Below, one piece after another: positions 11,425 through 22,064 of a stretch of 64,000 bases of DNA. Under the pieces are notes generated by a model. That model saw nothing but the letters and a program-made list of their open reading frames with translations, was not told the origin of the DNA and searched no databases. Every line of letters begins with the position of its first letter. Position 1 is the first letter of the stretch. The translations under genes and the position numbers were made by a program. Source of the DNA: Tenrec ecaudatus (taxonomy: Eukaryota; Chordata; Mammalia; Afrosoricida; Tenrecidae); assembly GCF_050624435.1 (NCBI RefSeq), contig NC_134530.1, positions 148,025,721 to 148,089,720 of the forward strand, read 5' to 3'.

Positions 11425-11625
11425 TTTGAAACAAAAAGCATTAAAGGCGTGGACTCCGATGTAGTGACCTCACATGTTTGGGAGCAGAACTACAGTAGGC
11501 TTCGCAAGACTTTCCATGGCATCTCATTACCAGCCAGGCCTTTCTTCTGAGGCTCTGCTTCGGTGGGTTTCAACTACCCATCTTTCAGTCAGCAGCTAAG
11601 CACAAGCCACTTGCGTCACTAAGGG
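11425..11625 (-). repeat. older AfroSINE-type SINE
   Basis: Degenerate minus copy with 'ccaggcctttcttctgaggc', 'gtgggtttcaactacccatc' and a 'gtcactaagggac' head complement. Confidence 0.65.
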
Positions 11626-12444
11626 ACTTCAGATGCACACAGATACCAATGCCTCCAGATTCAATTCAGACTTTTTGGCATTCAAAAATGCCTGCTTTTC
11701 TGGCTCTTTTACTGACAACCACCTCTTATTTTCATTTCCTCTTCTTGTGTTGCAAACCCCTCTAGGTCAAGTGACAAAGTTCAGATTCATCCCTTCTAAC
11801 GGGCATTTCAAAATGGAGATGTGGGGAATTTTGCAACCATTCCCTCCTGATGATGGTTTACACAGTATTCACAATTTGTGTTTGCGCATCGCCACGTGAG
11901 ACCCTGCTTCACATACACCCTTGTGTACATGTTCTACCGCGTTTTGATTCAATCGCTTCATTGACGCTAGTGGTTTTATTTCAAAAAGAGACTTTCCCAG
12001 GACTGAGATGATTGGGTTAAAGGGGGAATGTGTATTTTTAAAATAATAGCAGTTGCCAGAGTGTTGCCTGAGAAAAGCCTCTTCCCCCACAGCCTGAGCA
12101 ACAGGTATCGTCATGGTCTCCTTGCCAGCCGTTCCTGCCAAACATTCTGTGGAACAAGACGTCAAAGAGGGCGACAAAGATGCTCTCCCCACATTGACAG
12201 CAACTGTAGTCCTGAAAGGAAAAGCATTACACTCTTTGAATCAAAATCAGAAAATGCACATTGAACTTTTAAATTAAATAAATCTCCCAGCTCTCTTTTT
12301 GCTTTCATCTATAAAATTGAAGTATAATATGCATATTAGAATATACACCCAAAGTGTACCGATAGATGCAATATTTATTGTTAGGTTGCTAGTGCAGGGA
12401 CCAGGTATGTCTACGGAGCATGCTCCAAATTCTGGCCCTGAGCC

Positions 12445-12468
12445 GGGGGGGGGGGGGGGGGGGGGGGG
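12445..12468 (+). repeat. poly(G) tract, 24 bases
   Basis: Twenty-four uninterrupted G residues, long for mammalian DNA and able to form G-quadruplexes. Exact length may be affected by sequencing slippage. Confidence 0.95.
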
Positions 12469-12519
12469 CGCGGTATACCTAGGTGGGAGGTACACCGTAC
12501 CTGCCTGGACCCCAGTCTA

Positions 12520-12720
12520 GGACAGGTGGACTTAATTCAGCCAATGGAGTTAACCAGTACCATTGACCACGCCTCCCAGGGGAAGGCCCCAAAAGGCTGG
12601 AACTTTGAGGCCACCGCCCTTTTTTCCAGTTGCTTCTCCATGGTTCTGCAAGGCAGGGCCTTGGTCTCTCTCTCTCTCTCTCTCCCTCTCTCTCACCTCA
12701 GGCCGCCACGTGGGGGTGCA
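12520..12720 (+). repeat. partial copy of the CT-containing LTR-like family
   Basis: 'ctgcaaggcagggccttggt' followed by a CT run matches 'ctgcgaggcagggccttagt' plus CT run in the copy at 21480-21962. Only the middle part is recognisable. Confidence 0.5.
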
Positions 12721-12944
12721 GTGCAGTGCATAGGGTGCTTGTGTTCAGTTACTGTAACGCCTGAAACCAAACTAGGCTTCTTGGGCAAAGCCAAGGACCA
12801 ACGTATTTCCCACCTGAGAAATCTAATAATATCACAAAATAAACACATCCAGGTAGCTTCCACCCAGGCCAAGAACTAGACATTACCAGCACCTTGAAGC
12901 CTTCCACGTACCCCTCCCCATTACTATGCCTTCCCGCCTACTCT

Positions 12945-13045
12945 CGTCGAGTTATAGCCGTGGGACCTCTCAGGGGAGGTCTACCCTGTCCTACTGGGTC
13001 ACAGTGAGTGGATATCGACTCAGTGGCATGAAGGTTTTTAGGGGT
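12945..13045 (+). repeat. AfroSINE-type SINE, 3' half
   Basis: 'aggtctaccctgtcctactg' then 'ggtcacagtgagtggatatc' and 'gactcagtggcatgaagg' form the 3' half. The tRNA head is missing. Confidence 0.75.
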
Positions 13046-13058
13046 TTTCCTCCTTCCT

Positions 13059-13107
13059 AAAGAGAGCCACTAAAAAAATAAAATAAAAAAATAAAAGAGA
13101 GCCACTA
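13059..13107 (+). mobile_element. A-rich tail-only insertion with 14-bp direct repeats
   Basis: A perfect 14-bp repeat AAAGAGAGCCACTA (13059-13072 and 13094-13107) brackets 21 bp consisting only of A with three T. The simplest reading is a LINE-driven insertion in which only the A tail was copied, leaving a target-site duplication with no body. Confidence 0.6.
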
Positions 13108-14404
13108 TTTGGATGTTAACGTACAGAACGCTTGACGCTTTTCCTGGTTTTGAACAATACTTTGAAACCAGAGGGCATGCACTCCTATTTCTAAGTCCCC
13201 CTCAAAGTTGATTGGACACGTGGCTGCATTTTAACACGCACACATACTATTTCAAAGGGCTTCAAAGCTTGGCAGTGAGTTTGGTGGGTTTGTATGTTTG
13301 TTTTTGGTAAGGAGACTAAGACAAGTGTCTTACTAAGAGAACTTGCCTGCAGCCAACTACTGATCGCAGACATGCTTACACGTGTTTTAAATGCTTGCAT
13401 GCATGAACTGGAATCTAGTAGCAATAATTGTTTTACTTACTATCATGTAACCCAAGCTATCTGACTTAACGTAGTGTGAAAAATTTCCTCTGACAAAACT
13501 CAGTTCGCCTGTGGTACTGTACTGCATGTAATCTCTATGGACTTTTTCTAACTTGCTACATTGCTGAAAAGCAGACAGGTTGGATGCGGAGATCACCTAA
13601 AAGCGCCAGGTAATTCTGAGAATCTTCATTTCTGAACCTGGCTGTCAGTGATTGAAAACAGATGTCCTGCGACTGACCTAAGACTTAAAGAACCGTATTG
13701 TTTCTGTTTGCTTGCTCATAGTCAGTCAAGTTCTTCCACTGGTTACCCTGAAACCTGAGCTAATGTAAAATGTCTATCGTTGACTCCTCAAAGTGTAAAT
13801 TCCAAAGCCAAAGGTATATATTCTCAATGCATTCTGATTTCAAGCAGGACACCCCAAAGACAATCCTTTGCACTGTTGTGGTCTCCTCAGGGATAAAACT
13901 TCTAAATAAGTACTTCTCTTTCTTCCTTCGGCTTGGAGTGAGTTAATCAATGCACTGCTTTAGGGTAAAGCAGTGCATTTTAGATATACAATCATACATA
14001 ACTAAAGGAAATACTGTTTTGTGTAAAAGTAAAGATTTGGAAAAAAAAGTTCTTAAGGGAGCTTCTTGACACAGACTCTTAATGGAATCTCCCTCCACAA
14101 CCCTCAAATGTTTTAAGATAATTACCTCTGATCATCCTGTAAAATTCAAATATTTAAACTAATTGAAATTGCCCACATTCGTGTTTCCCACCAGTCCCTG
14201 TATAGTCCTTCCCCCACTGAGCTGTCCCACTGCCAATTTCCCTGAGTTTGCAACCTTCAGCTAGAAAGTTGTACTGTTGACCCTTGATGTTTACCTCATA
14301 ACTGTGCCTCTGAACACAGATTTCACCTTACGAAATCAGGGCTGCTACCTGCTCACACTTTTGGAACATTCAATACATTTCTTTGCTTTTCTTTTACTCG
14401 AGGA
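13108..14404. other. unassigned sequence, no gene seen
   Basis: About 1.3 kb with no recognised repeat. It contains the hairpin listed separately. Confidence 0.45.
13949..13979. other. perfect inverted repeat (14-bp stem, GGG loop)
   Basis: AATGCACTGCTTTA, GGG, TAAAGCAGTGCATT: a perfect 14-bp palindromic stem with a 3-base loop. The loop is too short for a normal microRNA precursor. It could be a chance foldback, a replication-slippage palindrome or a small structured RNA element. Confidence 0.85.
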
Positions 14405-14405
14405 C

Positions 14406-14946
14406 TTTTTTTTTATGTATTGAAAAAGTTTATATTTAGCCGTAGCCAGCTGGACTCAGTTCAGATGGTTCTGATTTTGTTGGCAGCATCTAAAGCAACA
14501 TAGTCAGGAGCCAGTCGAACATACGTGTTCTTTTCACCGTCAGGTCTGATCAAGGTGTTGACTCTGGCGACGTCAATGTCAAAAAGCTTTTTTCACAAGC
14601 TGTCTGACCTGGTGCTTGTTGGCTTTGACATCGACAATGAACATAAGTGCGTTAGCTTTGATCTTGTCCATGGCTGATGCAGTGTCGTGGGGAGCTTGAT
14701 GGTGGCAGAGTGGTTGACTTTGTTTTTCCTGGGGTGCTCTTCCAAGGATATGTGGGGTGCCTTCTTAGCCTCAATGTCTTGGCCCTCCAGAAGGTAGGTA
14801 ACGTGAACATCTTCTTTTCTTTCTTTCTTTCTTTTTTTTTGAGGCTGTGGACACCTTTCAGCAAAGCCTTCTAGGCCTTTAAAGCCTTTGCTTTGGCATC
14901 AGATTTGGGAGGGGCAGGAGATTCCTTCTTTGCCTTTCTGTGCTAT
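14406..14946 (-). pseudogene. RPL23A: RPL23A processed pseudogene (minus)
   Basis: Retrocopy of the large-subunit ribosomal protein L23a mRNA. On the minus strand the C-terminal part reads [17 protein letters not shown] to a stop at 14461-14463, then a short 3' UTR and a T run at 14406-14414 (complement of the A tail). The N-terminal region begins near 14946, where the initiator has become ATA. Disabling changes include that lost start, a K-to-stop change ('gcctag') in the A-K-A-L-K-A-K-K segment and indels in the middle. A (TTTC)n expansion at about 14817-14838 lies where the lysine-rich tract is encoded. Intronless form and A tail show retroposition; no function is expected. Confidence 0.93.
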
Positions 14947-14984
14947 CTCCATCAAAAGCTCCTCACTGACTTTAATTTGACTAA

Positions 14985-15153
14985 CGGTGCAATGGTTCAG
15001 TGCTACTAACCAAAACGTCAGTGGCTCCAACCCACCAGTGGACGTTACGGAGAAAATCCTGGCAGTCTGCTGCCGTGAGGATTAAAGTCTCTGCGGCAGT
15101 TCCCCTCTGTCCTACAGGGTTGCTGTGAGTTGAACTGGACTGGATGGCACGCC

Positions 15154-15186
<33 letters not shown>

Positions 15187-15187
15187 G
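14985..15187 (+). repeat. AfroSINE-type SINE with (CAA)n tail
   Basis: 'ggtgcaatggttcagtgcta' is the head, 'cctctgtcctacagggttgc' the 3' body, and the tail has become (CAA)n at 15153-15186. Confidence 0.85.
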
Positions 15188-15214
15188 TTTTTGGGGGGAT
15201 GCGGACCCACTGAG

Positions 15215-15385
15215 GCCACTGTCATTGAATGAATTCCGGTCATAGCCATTGTATGGGCAGAGGAGAACTATAAATCTTGAAAGCTGGCAGCCTCCTCTTG
15301 GTCCCGCGGAGCAGGTGATGGGTTCCAATGGCTGATACTGATGTTAGCAATGCAGTGCTTAAGCACCGGGCTCCTTGGGGAGATG
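15215..15385 (-). repeat. older AfroSINE-type SINE
   Basis: 'ggccactgtcattgaatgaa' is the tail complement and 'cagtgcttaagcaccgggct' the head complement. Diverged. Confidence 0.65.
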
Positions 15386-15429
15386 ATCCTGTGTGAGGAT
15401 TTATATAATCATATATATATATATATGTT

Positions 15430-16370
15430 GTTATTATTAAAAGACCATTTTTAGGAGGCAATATTTAAAGCTGAGCCCAGAAGGATAAAGAAAATTTAGA
15501 TAGGTAAAGTCTGAGAAGTGATACAGAGAAAACCCAAAACTCCAAGAGAAAGACATCATGATAAAGGGGTGGGTGGCAGAGGGGACTGGTGGTGGTGAAA
15601 GAATTAGCCCTCTGTTCATCAAAATACTAGAAATATACCATAATTTTTATAAATATCCAAAATGTAATAGCCCCCTCCCTTGCAGTAACAATTCCTTTTA
15701 AGCTCAATCAGTAGACATGTAACTCAGGAAGGAAGCTAGCAAGAGAATTAAGATAAGGAGCCAGGCCCAAAGTACCACCCATCAGAGGCCTGGCGGGGTG
15801 TGATTCTGTTAAGTCCAGGAACAGAAACGTGCCCCAATTTAGATAAATAGGAGTACATGGAGTTACAGGGGGTGATGCTCTAATAACCCCTGGAGAAACG
15901 TAATTTCCCAGTGACCATTGCAAAACTTGCCTTCTTAGAGCATCAACTGTATTCTGTGACATTGTGAAAACTGGCTAATCCCTTCCTATGGACATTGTAA
16001 AAATGTGTGTCTGTCATATAAAGCATATAACTTGTTTGACTTTCACTGGAATTGTGAAACCGTTTGGAGTTAGCGCCCCTCCTCCCCCATTTCCTTCTGT
16101 CTCATATTTCAGAAAAAACTTCAGAGTTTCTCAAAAATCAACCTGGTCTCTTGTCTTTGACTGAATCAGTGACAGGCCTTCCCAGATCACTGTCTGCCAG
16201 CATCAATGAGACATTAAACTTGGCATACTGGAGGAAGGAAGAGGGGGTTGGGGGATTGCAAGAATGAATTTCCAGGTAACTAGAGGCCATGTATATAGGC
16301 ACTCACTAATGCTATTTCCAGCTCTTAGATGGGAAGATTAAAGAATCCAAAATAGGCACACTACATGTGT
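15430..16370. other. unassigned; possible LTR remnant at about 15700-16200
   Basis: No gene recognised. 15700-16200 has a promoter-like 'catataaagcatataact' followed by a C/T-rich stretch, which could be an old retroviral LTR, but no paired ends or duplications are visible. A short AT run lies just upstream, at 15410-15427. Confidence 0.25.
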
Positions 16371-16374
16371 TTTC

Positions 16375-16880
16375 AGAGACCTGGTGGCCTAGTGGTTACA
16401 CATTGGGCCGCTCACCTCAAGGTGAGCAATTTGAAATCACCAGCTGCTGCTCTGTGGGGAAAAGAGGAGACTTTTTTGTTAACATTTTTATTGGCATCTA
16501 ATCCACATATACAATTCAATAGTTCAGTCATTTAATCGTATCAAGAAGAATTGTACAATCATCACCACAATCAATTTTAGAACAGCCCCCTGCCCAATGG
16601 TTAAATTGCCTTTAAAATGAGTCTTATAATCACCATCAGTTCTAGTGGCCCCTCCCCCTCCCACCTTCACTTTTTACTCCTGAAATTCCCTCACCCTCCC
16701 TATCTCCAACATCCCACCCCTCCGTCCTCTATAAAACTTGCATCAGGTATTACAAGATGAGACTTTCTAGCCCCATAAAGAGTTATTGACTCAGAAACTC
16801 ACAGGGACAGTTCTATCCAGTCCCGTAGGGTTGCTGTGAGTTGGAATAGAGTTGGTGGCAGTGAGTTTTTAAATTTGTTT
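16375..16880 (+). repeat. AfroSINE-type SINE split by an L1 insertion
   Basis: The head half (16375-16472, 'gacctggtggcctagtggtt') and the body/tail half (16757-16880, 'cagtcccgtagggttgctgt') are the two parts of one SINE separated by the L1 tail at 16473-16756. Confidence 0.85.
16473..16756 (-). mobile_element. L1 3' UTR fragment inserted in a SINE
   Basis: Begins at a T run (complement of the A tail) and contains 'gtatcaagaagaattgtaca' and 'cccctccccctcccacc', shared with 57565-57790 and partly 58440-58500. Flanks AAGAGGAGACTTT / AAGATGAGACTTT look like a 13-bp target-site duplication with one mismatch. Confidence 0.8.
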
Positions 16881-17029
16881 CAGGAACACAATGCATGGGG
16901 TGGACTCCAGCTACCAGCTCTGTAACCAAATTATATTCAAAACCCACCCCACTTTAGTTCCTTGGCCTCCTTCCTAGATCAAGCTTGTGAGAAAATGTTT
17001 CACACTTAGAATCATCACCCTTAGAGAAA

Positions 17030-17526
17030 AGGGTCTCCTGTCAACTTGTGAAGGGGTGGAGTCTAGCCTGTCAATCAGGTCATAGCCAATGAGGCTTCGG
17101 TGTGGGCATGACCTCCTGAGGATTCTGGGACTCCTCTCTTCCACCCCGGAGACAGGACACACTCGTTCTACCAAGACACACTCTCTCTCATATTCCTGCT
17201 GACAATGCACATGGAACCAGAGCCCTGGAGCTGGAGGAGCCCATGGAGACCCACACCAGTGCTGAGATGTTTCCACCACCACTGAATCCACAAGACTTTC
17301 CACCCACTGGCCTGTGATCTCCCTGAACTCAGCGTCATTGCATGAGTATGAAGAGGCATTTATATACTGATTTCAGGCATATGAGCAAAAATCAGACTTA
17401 TAGACTTGATCTGGACTGGGCTGGTATGTTTTCTTAATATATAATTACTTGTTGATATAAGGTTTTTTCCTATGCATATATGAGTCTCCCTGGATTTGTT
17501 TCTCTAGTCTACCAGGACTAACACAG
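17030..17526 (+). repeat. CT-containing LTR-like family, copy
   Basis: 'ggagtctagcctgtcaatca' start, 'ctggcctgtgatctccctga' middle, and 'ctctagtctaccaggactaa' end. All have counterparts in the copy at 21480-21962. About 490 bp. Class uncertain (LTR or non-autonomous element). Confidence 0.65.
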
Positions 17527-17678
17527 GGTTACCTTTGACCTTTCTAGATGGAAGCTGGTTTTTCTGGAAGAGCAAGGAGGCAGAATAAAATGGACTAGAG
17601 TTGGCCTGAGGAACAGAAATGCCTTCGGCAAAATTTCTGAATTTGCTAGTCATCTCTTTCCAGTGTAGCTCCAAAAGG

Positions 17679-17872
17679 GAGCCCTGGTGGTATTGTGGGA
17701 TATGTTTTGGGCTGCTACCCACAAGGTTAGCAGTTCAAATCTACCAGCTGACTCATGGGAGAAAAGTGAGGCGGTATGTGACTGTAACAGACTAACAGCC
17801 TCAGAAACCCAAGGGAACAGTTCTGCTCTATCTTGTGAGTGGGAATCGACTTGATGACAGTGAGTTTGATTT
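17679..17872 (+). repeat. AfroSINE-type SINE with target-site duplication
   Basis: Full-length copy from 'gagccctggtggtattgtgg' to 'gacagtgagtttgatttg'. The flanking TAGCTCCAAA (17666-17675) and TAGCTCCAAG (17877-17886) are a target-site duplication, showing LINE-dependent insertion. Confidence 0.92.
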
Positions 17873-17886
17873 GGAATAGCTCCAAG

Positions 17887-18795
17887 AGTAACATTCTCAT
17901 CTTTGTCATTTAGCCTTCAGGATTACGCCTCACAGGGCCATTCCTGCTAGGTGGAAGGGGAAGGGGCTATGGGCCAGTGTGGCTGTATTGTGGAAAACGC
18001 ATAGAATCTTTCCCAACTTCTTAAATGACGCCATGTAGACAGCCTCCCTTTCTTATAACTAGAATCCTTTCTGTTAAGACTGAAGCAAGGTCTCTGGAAG
18101 GATCTTCTGCAGTGGTCCAGCTAGTTGGGAGTCAGAGAAGAGAGGATGACTCTTCACAAAATCTCTGTTATCTTTTGGATTTAGTCTGATGAACACGTGT
18201 CAACTATTCAAAAATGCAAGTAGTTGTTTTAAAGACTTGATAGTTGAAATTGAAGATTTACTTCTCTGGCCAACATTGTGGTTGGCTGCTGTAGAGTGAG
18301 CCCTGGGCATGGCAGCCCCAGGCTTCATGATGAGCCCATTCCCAAAATGACTACACATGCTCGATTCTTTGCCATCCCCAGGATGGATTGGGGATTGATC
18401 CATTGTGCTCCATAGGGTTTTCATTGATTGATTTCTGGAATCTGATCACCAGGCATTTCTTTCTAGTTGGTCTTGTTTCTGGAAGCTCTGAAACTTGTTC
18501 AGCATCAAGCAACACATAAGCTAGGTAGGAATTGAACCTGAGACTCCCGTAGAGAAGCGAGAATTCCACTACTGAAACTGTCCACTGGTCAACAGATCTC
18601 CTTGAACTCACTTCTTTTCATATCTAACTTATTCTTCTGATTTGTGATTTCATACTGTGAAGTTATCATTGAAGAGCCTCTCTCTAAAAAATGTACCCCC
18701 CATCCCAGTGATTTAATTTAAAGTAAACAGGTCAGCATGTGCGTGAAAGTTTATTTGTATCTGTTTCCACCTTTCACTTCCCACCAGCTAAAAAA
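17887..18795. other. unassigned sequence, no gene seen
   Basis: No clear repeat. 18430-18600 has weak similarity to the older SINE, not strong enough to annotate. Confidence 0.4.
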
Positions 18796-18799
18796 CCTC

Positions 18800-18940
18800 T
18801 TACTGAATGGAGACTAGCTAGCTCAGGCTTGAGGTCAGAATTAGAGCCAAATACCAGCTCTGTTATTTACTGGCTACATGACCTTCTTCAGGACATGTCA
18901 ACGCTCGGGGATTTGGTTACCTCACGTGGGACTGTGGAAG
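18800..18940 (+). repeat. MIR element
   Basis: 'ccagctctgttatttactgg' and 'ctacatgaccttcttcagg' match the MIR core (C-C-A-G-C-T-C-T-G ... T-G-T-G-A-C-C-T-T). Ancient. Confidence 0.75.
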
Positions 18941-20730
18941 GTGCATGCACTAGACCAGAGGTCAAAGGAAGGTTCAAGTGCAGACTCTGCCATTCTGCTG
19001 TTGCTTCTCTTGGACACACAGCCTGGTCTGTGATCTTCAGTGGCTCTAACACTGAATGAACTTCCAGGCTGTGAATGTGTGAGAGGAGGTGTAACATGCC
19101 GGGTCCTTGGGACCCAATGACTCTCAAGCTAGGTTTGCACTCCAGAGAATGGGAATGGAGACCCTCACAAACAATGGCCTGTTGTTTGCCTCCCAGGCCT
19201 TGCATAGCGCTCTGTAAATTATACAGTGAAAAGTGAATGGATCAGGGGCCTCAAACAGTTCATGGAAAATGGAACGAAGACATAATGGAATTCTTCATAG
19301 GGCTATTTTGGCACCTGGCAGACACAGCACCCCGGGCTGCAATGTCTCTGGCCTTGCTAAATTATGCTTGGGTTCCAGAGGAGAGCTCTGTTTTTCTAGG
19401 TCGGACATAAGCACACTTTCCCCGGAGCTCAACAGGCTGGGGCAGGGGGCTTCCCCCCAAATACCTCCTGCTCTGTAGAGTTCAGTATCAAGGGGGCCAC
19501 CAGGAAGCCAGGGGTGGGCATTGATCTCCAAAGTCACCTAGGTGCTGGCTCCCTCCCCCAGGGCAAGAGAGACTGCCATCAGGCCTTTCAGACCCATGCT
19601 TGCAGACTCCCATTCACACGGATGCCAACATGGGTGAAGGTGCTGCTGAGCATAGCGGCAGTGATACACCACGCCCTCTGAGCACACCCTGATGCTCTTG
19701 GAGAGCTCCATGCGCCTGCCTGCGGCCCAGCGCTTCCCTGCCTGTCTAAAGCTTCTGTGCATTTCTGTCTGCTCTGGGGTTTCGCTCCTGGTGCAGTGAC
19801 TCTTCTCTCTGCAGTTTTTGTAACTCTCACCAAATGACTGGGTGGGAGCATGAACTTCTGTGTCAAGGACTCGAACTCAGGGACTAGTCAGTTGGGCCAT
19901 TCATGTGGGTATAAGTGAGCCTCTTGCAAAGCATGAACAGAGAAGCCTAGAACCATCAAGATAGAAGAGCCACCTGGGGGCAGGCGGCGGCAGAAATACC
20001 AGAGGCTGCAACACAGGGACCATAAGGTAGAGCAGGGGACATCATCTGGGCCACAAGATGAGTAAAGATAAGGGCCTTCAGGTGGGATGCTGCCTTGCAG
20101 AGTGGGGTGCCCTCTGGCCATTTGTCAGCACCAAAAGAGCTTTGTAACGCTTGCCCACGCTGGACTGGGGCCAAGGGGCTACGTGACTGAGAGGCTGAGA
20201 AACAGAGATGTACCTGCCAGCATGTCTCAGAAGAGGGCCTGCACACAAAAGCACTGTGTCCTTAATGTTTTTGACCCTGGTCTGTAACCTGTTTTCTTAA
20301 TAAATTTCCCCAATCGGCACCATAATTGTGACTACTTTGTTTCTGAGTTCTGTGTGACTATTCCATTGCATTGTTGGACCCAGCAGAGAAGGAGACTGTC
20401 TCGGGAGGGGGAGTTGGTGTGAGAACGAGATAAAGAAGGATGGAGGGTGCAGGCATGTTTAACTTCTGCCTTGTGGCAATTGGCCTGGGGCTGGTGTGGA
20501 GTTGGGTTCCCCATGGCCCCTGTGAAGGCTGAGAAGGAGGCCGTGTCAGCCAAACATGCGCTCCTGCCGGCACAAACAGGCATAAAGCAAACGCTCTTGA
20601 CTTGTCACACCAGGAGATGGAAAGAGAGATGGGGTTAACCTGGAAATTAATGAACAGATGCTTCGAAGAGTTCATTAGGACACTTGGCTCAGCCACTCTG
20701 TGGATTTGCGGCCCCCTAGTAAGTCAATCC
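18941..20730. other. mostly unassigned; LTR-like 3' end near 20299
   Basis: About 1.8 kb, relatively GC-rich, with no recognised exon. AATAAA at 20299-20304 followed by 'ttctgagttctgtgtgacta' and 'ggacccagcagagaagg' resembles the R/U5 end of an old endogenous retroviral LTR. No matching 5' end was found, so this is only a suggestion. Confidence 0.3.
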
Positions 20731-20732
20731 AA

Positions 20733-20935
20733 AAGCTCTGGGGGTGTAGTGGTTATGCATTAGACTGATAATCAGAAGATGAGCAATTCGAAACCACCAG
20801 CTGCTCCACAGGAGAAAGAATGGGCTTTCTACTTCTGTAAAGAGCTGCCGTTTCAGAAACCTACAAGGGGCAGTTCCACCTTGTTCTGAGAGGACTGTAA
20901 GTCAGAATGAACTTGACAGCAGTGAGAGTTGTTTT
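20733..20935 (+). repeat. AfroSINE-type SINE
   Basis: 'ggggtgtagtggttatgcat' (A-box region), 'caattcgaaaccaccagctg' (B-box region) and tail 'gacagcagtgagagttg'. Confidence 0.88.
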
Positions 20936-21015
20936 GTAAGTCAATAACCCTCCCTGAGCCTCTTTCCCAACTTGAGACGAAGAGTCTTGGTGTGATAATA
21001 GTTAATAGTCTAGAG

Positions 21016-21193
21016 CAGTGGTTCTCAACCTTCCTAATACAGTTCCTCATGTTGCGGTGATCCTCCCCCCCATAAAATTGTTTCTGTTGCTACTTCATAA
21101 CTATAATTTTGATACTATTATGAATCGGGTGACGCTTGTGAAAGAGTCATTCGACCCCCAAAGGAGGCGTGACCCACAGGTTGAGAATTGTTG
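21016..21193 (-). mobile_element. SPIN-family non-autonomous hAT element (copy 2)
   Basis: 178 bp from 'cagtggttctcaacc' to 'ggttgagaattgttg', with internal 'ttgctacttcataactataa' and 'gacccccaaagg'. Same orientation as copy 1, opposite to copy 3. Flanks GTCTAGAG (21008-21015) and GTCTAGTC (21194-21201) agree in six of eight bases with a hAT 8-bp duplication, and the left flank fits the usual NTNTAGAN hAT target. Lies outside other recognised repeats. No coding capacity. Confidence 0.93.
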
Positions 21194-21479
21194 GTCTAGT
21201 CTTCCTGCCTATATCTTTCCTAGGCCAGATGCTTATAAATTTAAATACCTTCCTATCAGCCTGGTTCCCTTCCTTAGAAAAGGGGGAGGAGAACCAGGGT
21301 CCTAGTTTTTATAGTGTGATTAGTAGTATTAGGAACCATGGAAGGGATGCTGAGAATATTAATGTATACATTAACTCCTAGCACAGTATTACTCTGTTCA
21401 TTTGGCTGGTGGTTTTCAAAGGGTGTGGGGGGGAGGGGTATGCACCCACTCCATAGGTACTATCACAGGTGTGGTAGTC

Positions 21480-21613
21480 ACATAATTTCATGTCAACTTG
21501 AACATATAAAAGTGTAGAGGTGAAGTCTAGCCTGTCAATCAGGTCACAGCCTTATGGTGCCTCCATGTGGGTGTGACCCTCTCCTAAGGAGGGTTCTGCG
21601 AGGCAGGGCCTTA

Positions 21614-21662
<49 letters not shown>

Positions 21663-21962
21663 CATCTTCCTGCTGGCTACCCTTAATGGTGGTCAGAGCC
21701 CTAGAGATGCATCTACCGCCATGGGATCCATGGACTTTGCACCCACCGCCCTGTGATCTCCCTGCATTCTGCATCATTGCTTGCGACTGTGTGACTCTGA
21801 AAAGGAACTTAGGGACTAACTAGTATTGGACTTATGGGGTTGAGTTGGACTGGGCTGGGCTGTTTCCTTGAGATATAGTTACTTCCTACTTCTTGATGGA
21901 AAGCGCTGACACACACGCGAGTGTCACTGGATGTGTATCTCTAGTCCACCCGGCCTAACATA
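21480..21962 (+). repeat. CT-containing LTR-like family, copy
   Basis: Shares 'gaagtctagcctgtcaatca', 'ctgtgatctccctgcattct' and a 'ctctagtcca' end with 17030-17526. Holds a long CT run at 21615-21657 that the 17030 copy lacks, so the microsatellite length varies between copies. Confidence 0.65.
21615..21657 (+). repeat. (TC)n microsatellite
   Basis: Uninterrupted TC dinucleotides inside the LTR-like repeat. Confidence 0.95.
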
Positions 21963-22064
21963 CAAGGGCCCCTCATTGCTATTTTGTCAAGAAAACAAGA
22001 ATGTCATTGATGGGGAAGAATGGACAGACAGAAATATCCATGATATCATGGATCACATCATGTC

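Larger units (their letters stand above)
11930..12930 (-). mobile_element. fragmented old L1 (minus)
   Basis: Three blocks look like one minus-strand L1. The block at 11940-12130 ('gattgggttaaagggggaat', 'cttcccccacagcctgagca') fits complement of ORF2/3' UTR. The other two are 12300-12375 ('gaagtataatatgcatatta') and 12830-12930 ('aacattaccagcaccttga'-like). About 450 bp of other sequence, including the G run, separates the last two blocks. The assignment is tentative. Confidence 0.4.

Noticed and set aside
12445..12720. CpG island or promoter near the G run.
   Set aside because: GC content is from the homopolymer and a CT repeat. CpG dinucleotides are not enriched over the surrounding sequence, and no TATA or initiator is seen.
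18430..18600. Possible old SINE.
   Set aside because: Only scattered similarity ('gatcaccaggcatttctttc') without a head or tail that can be aligned. Left as unassigned.
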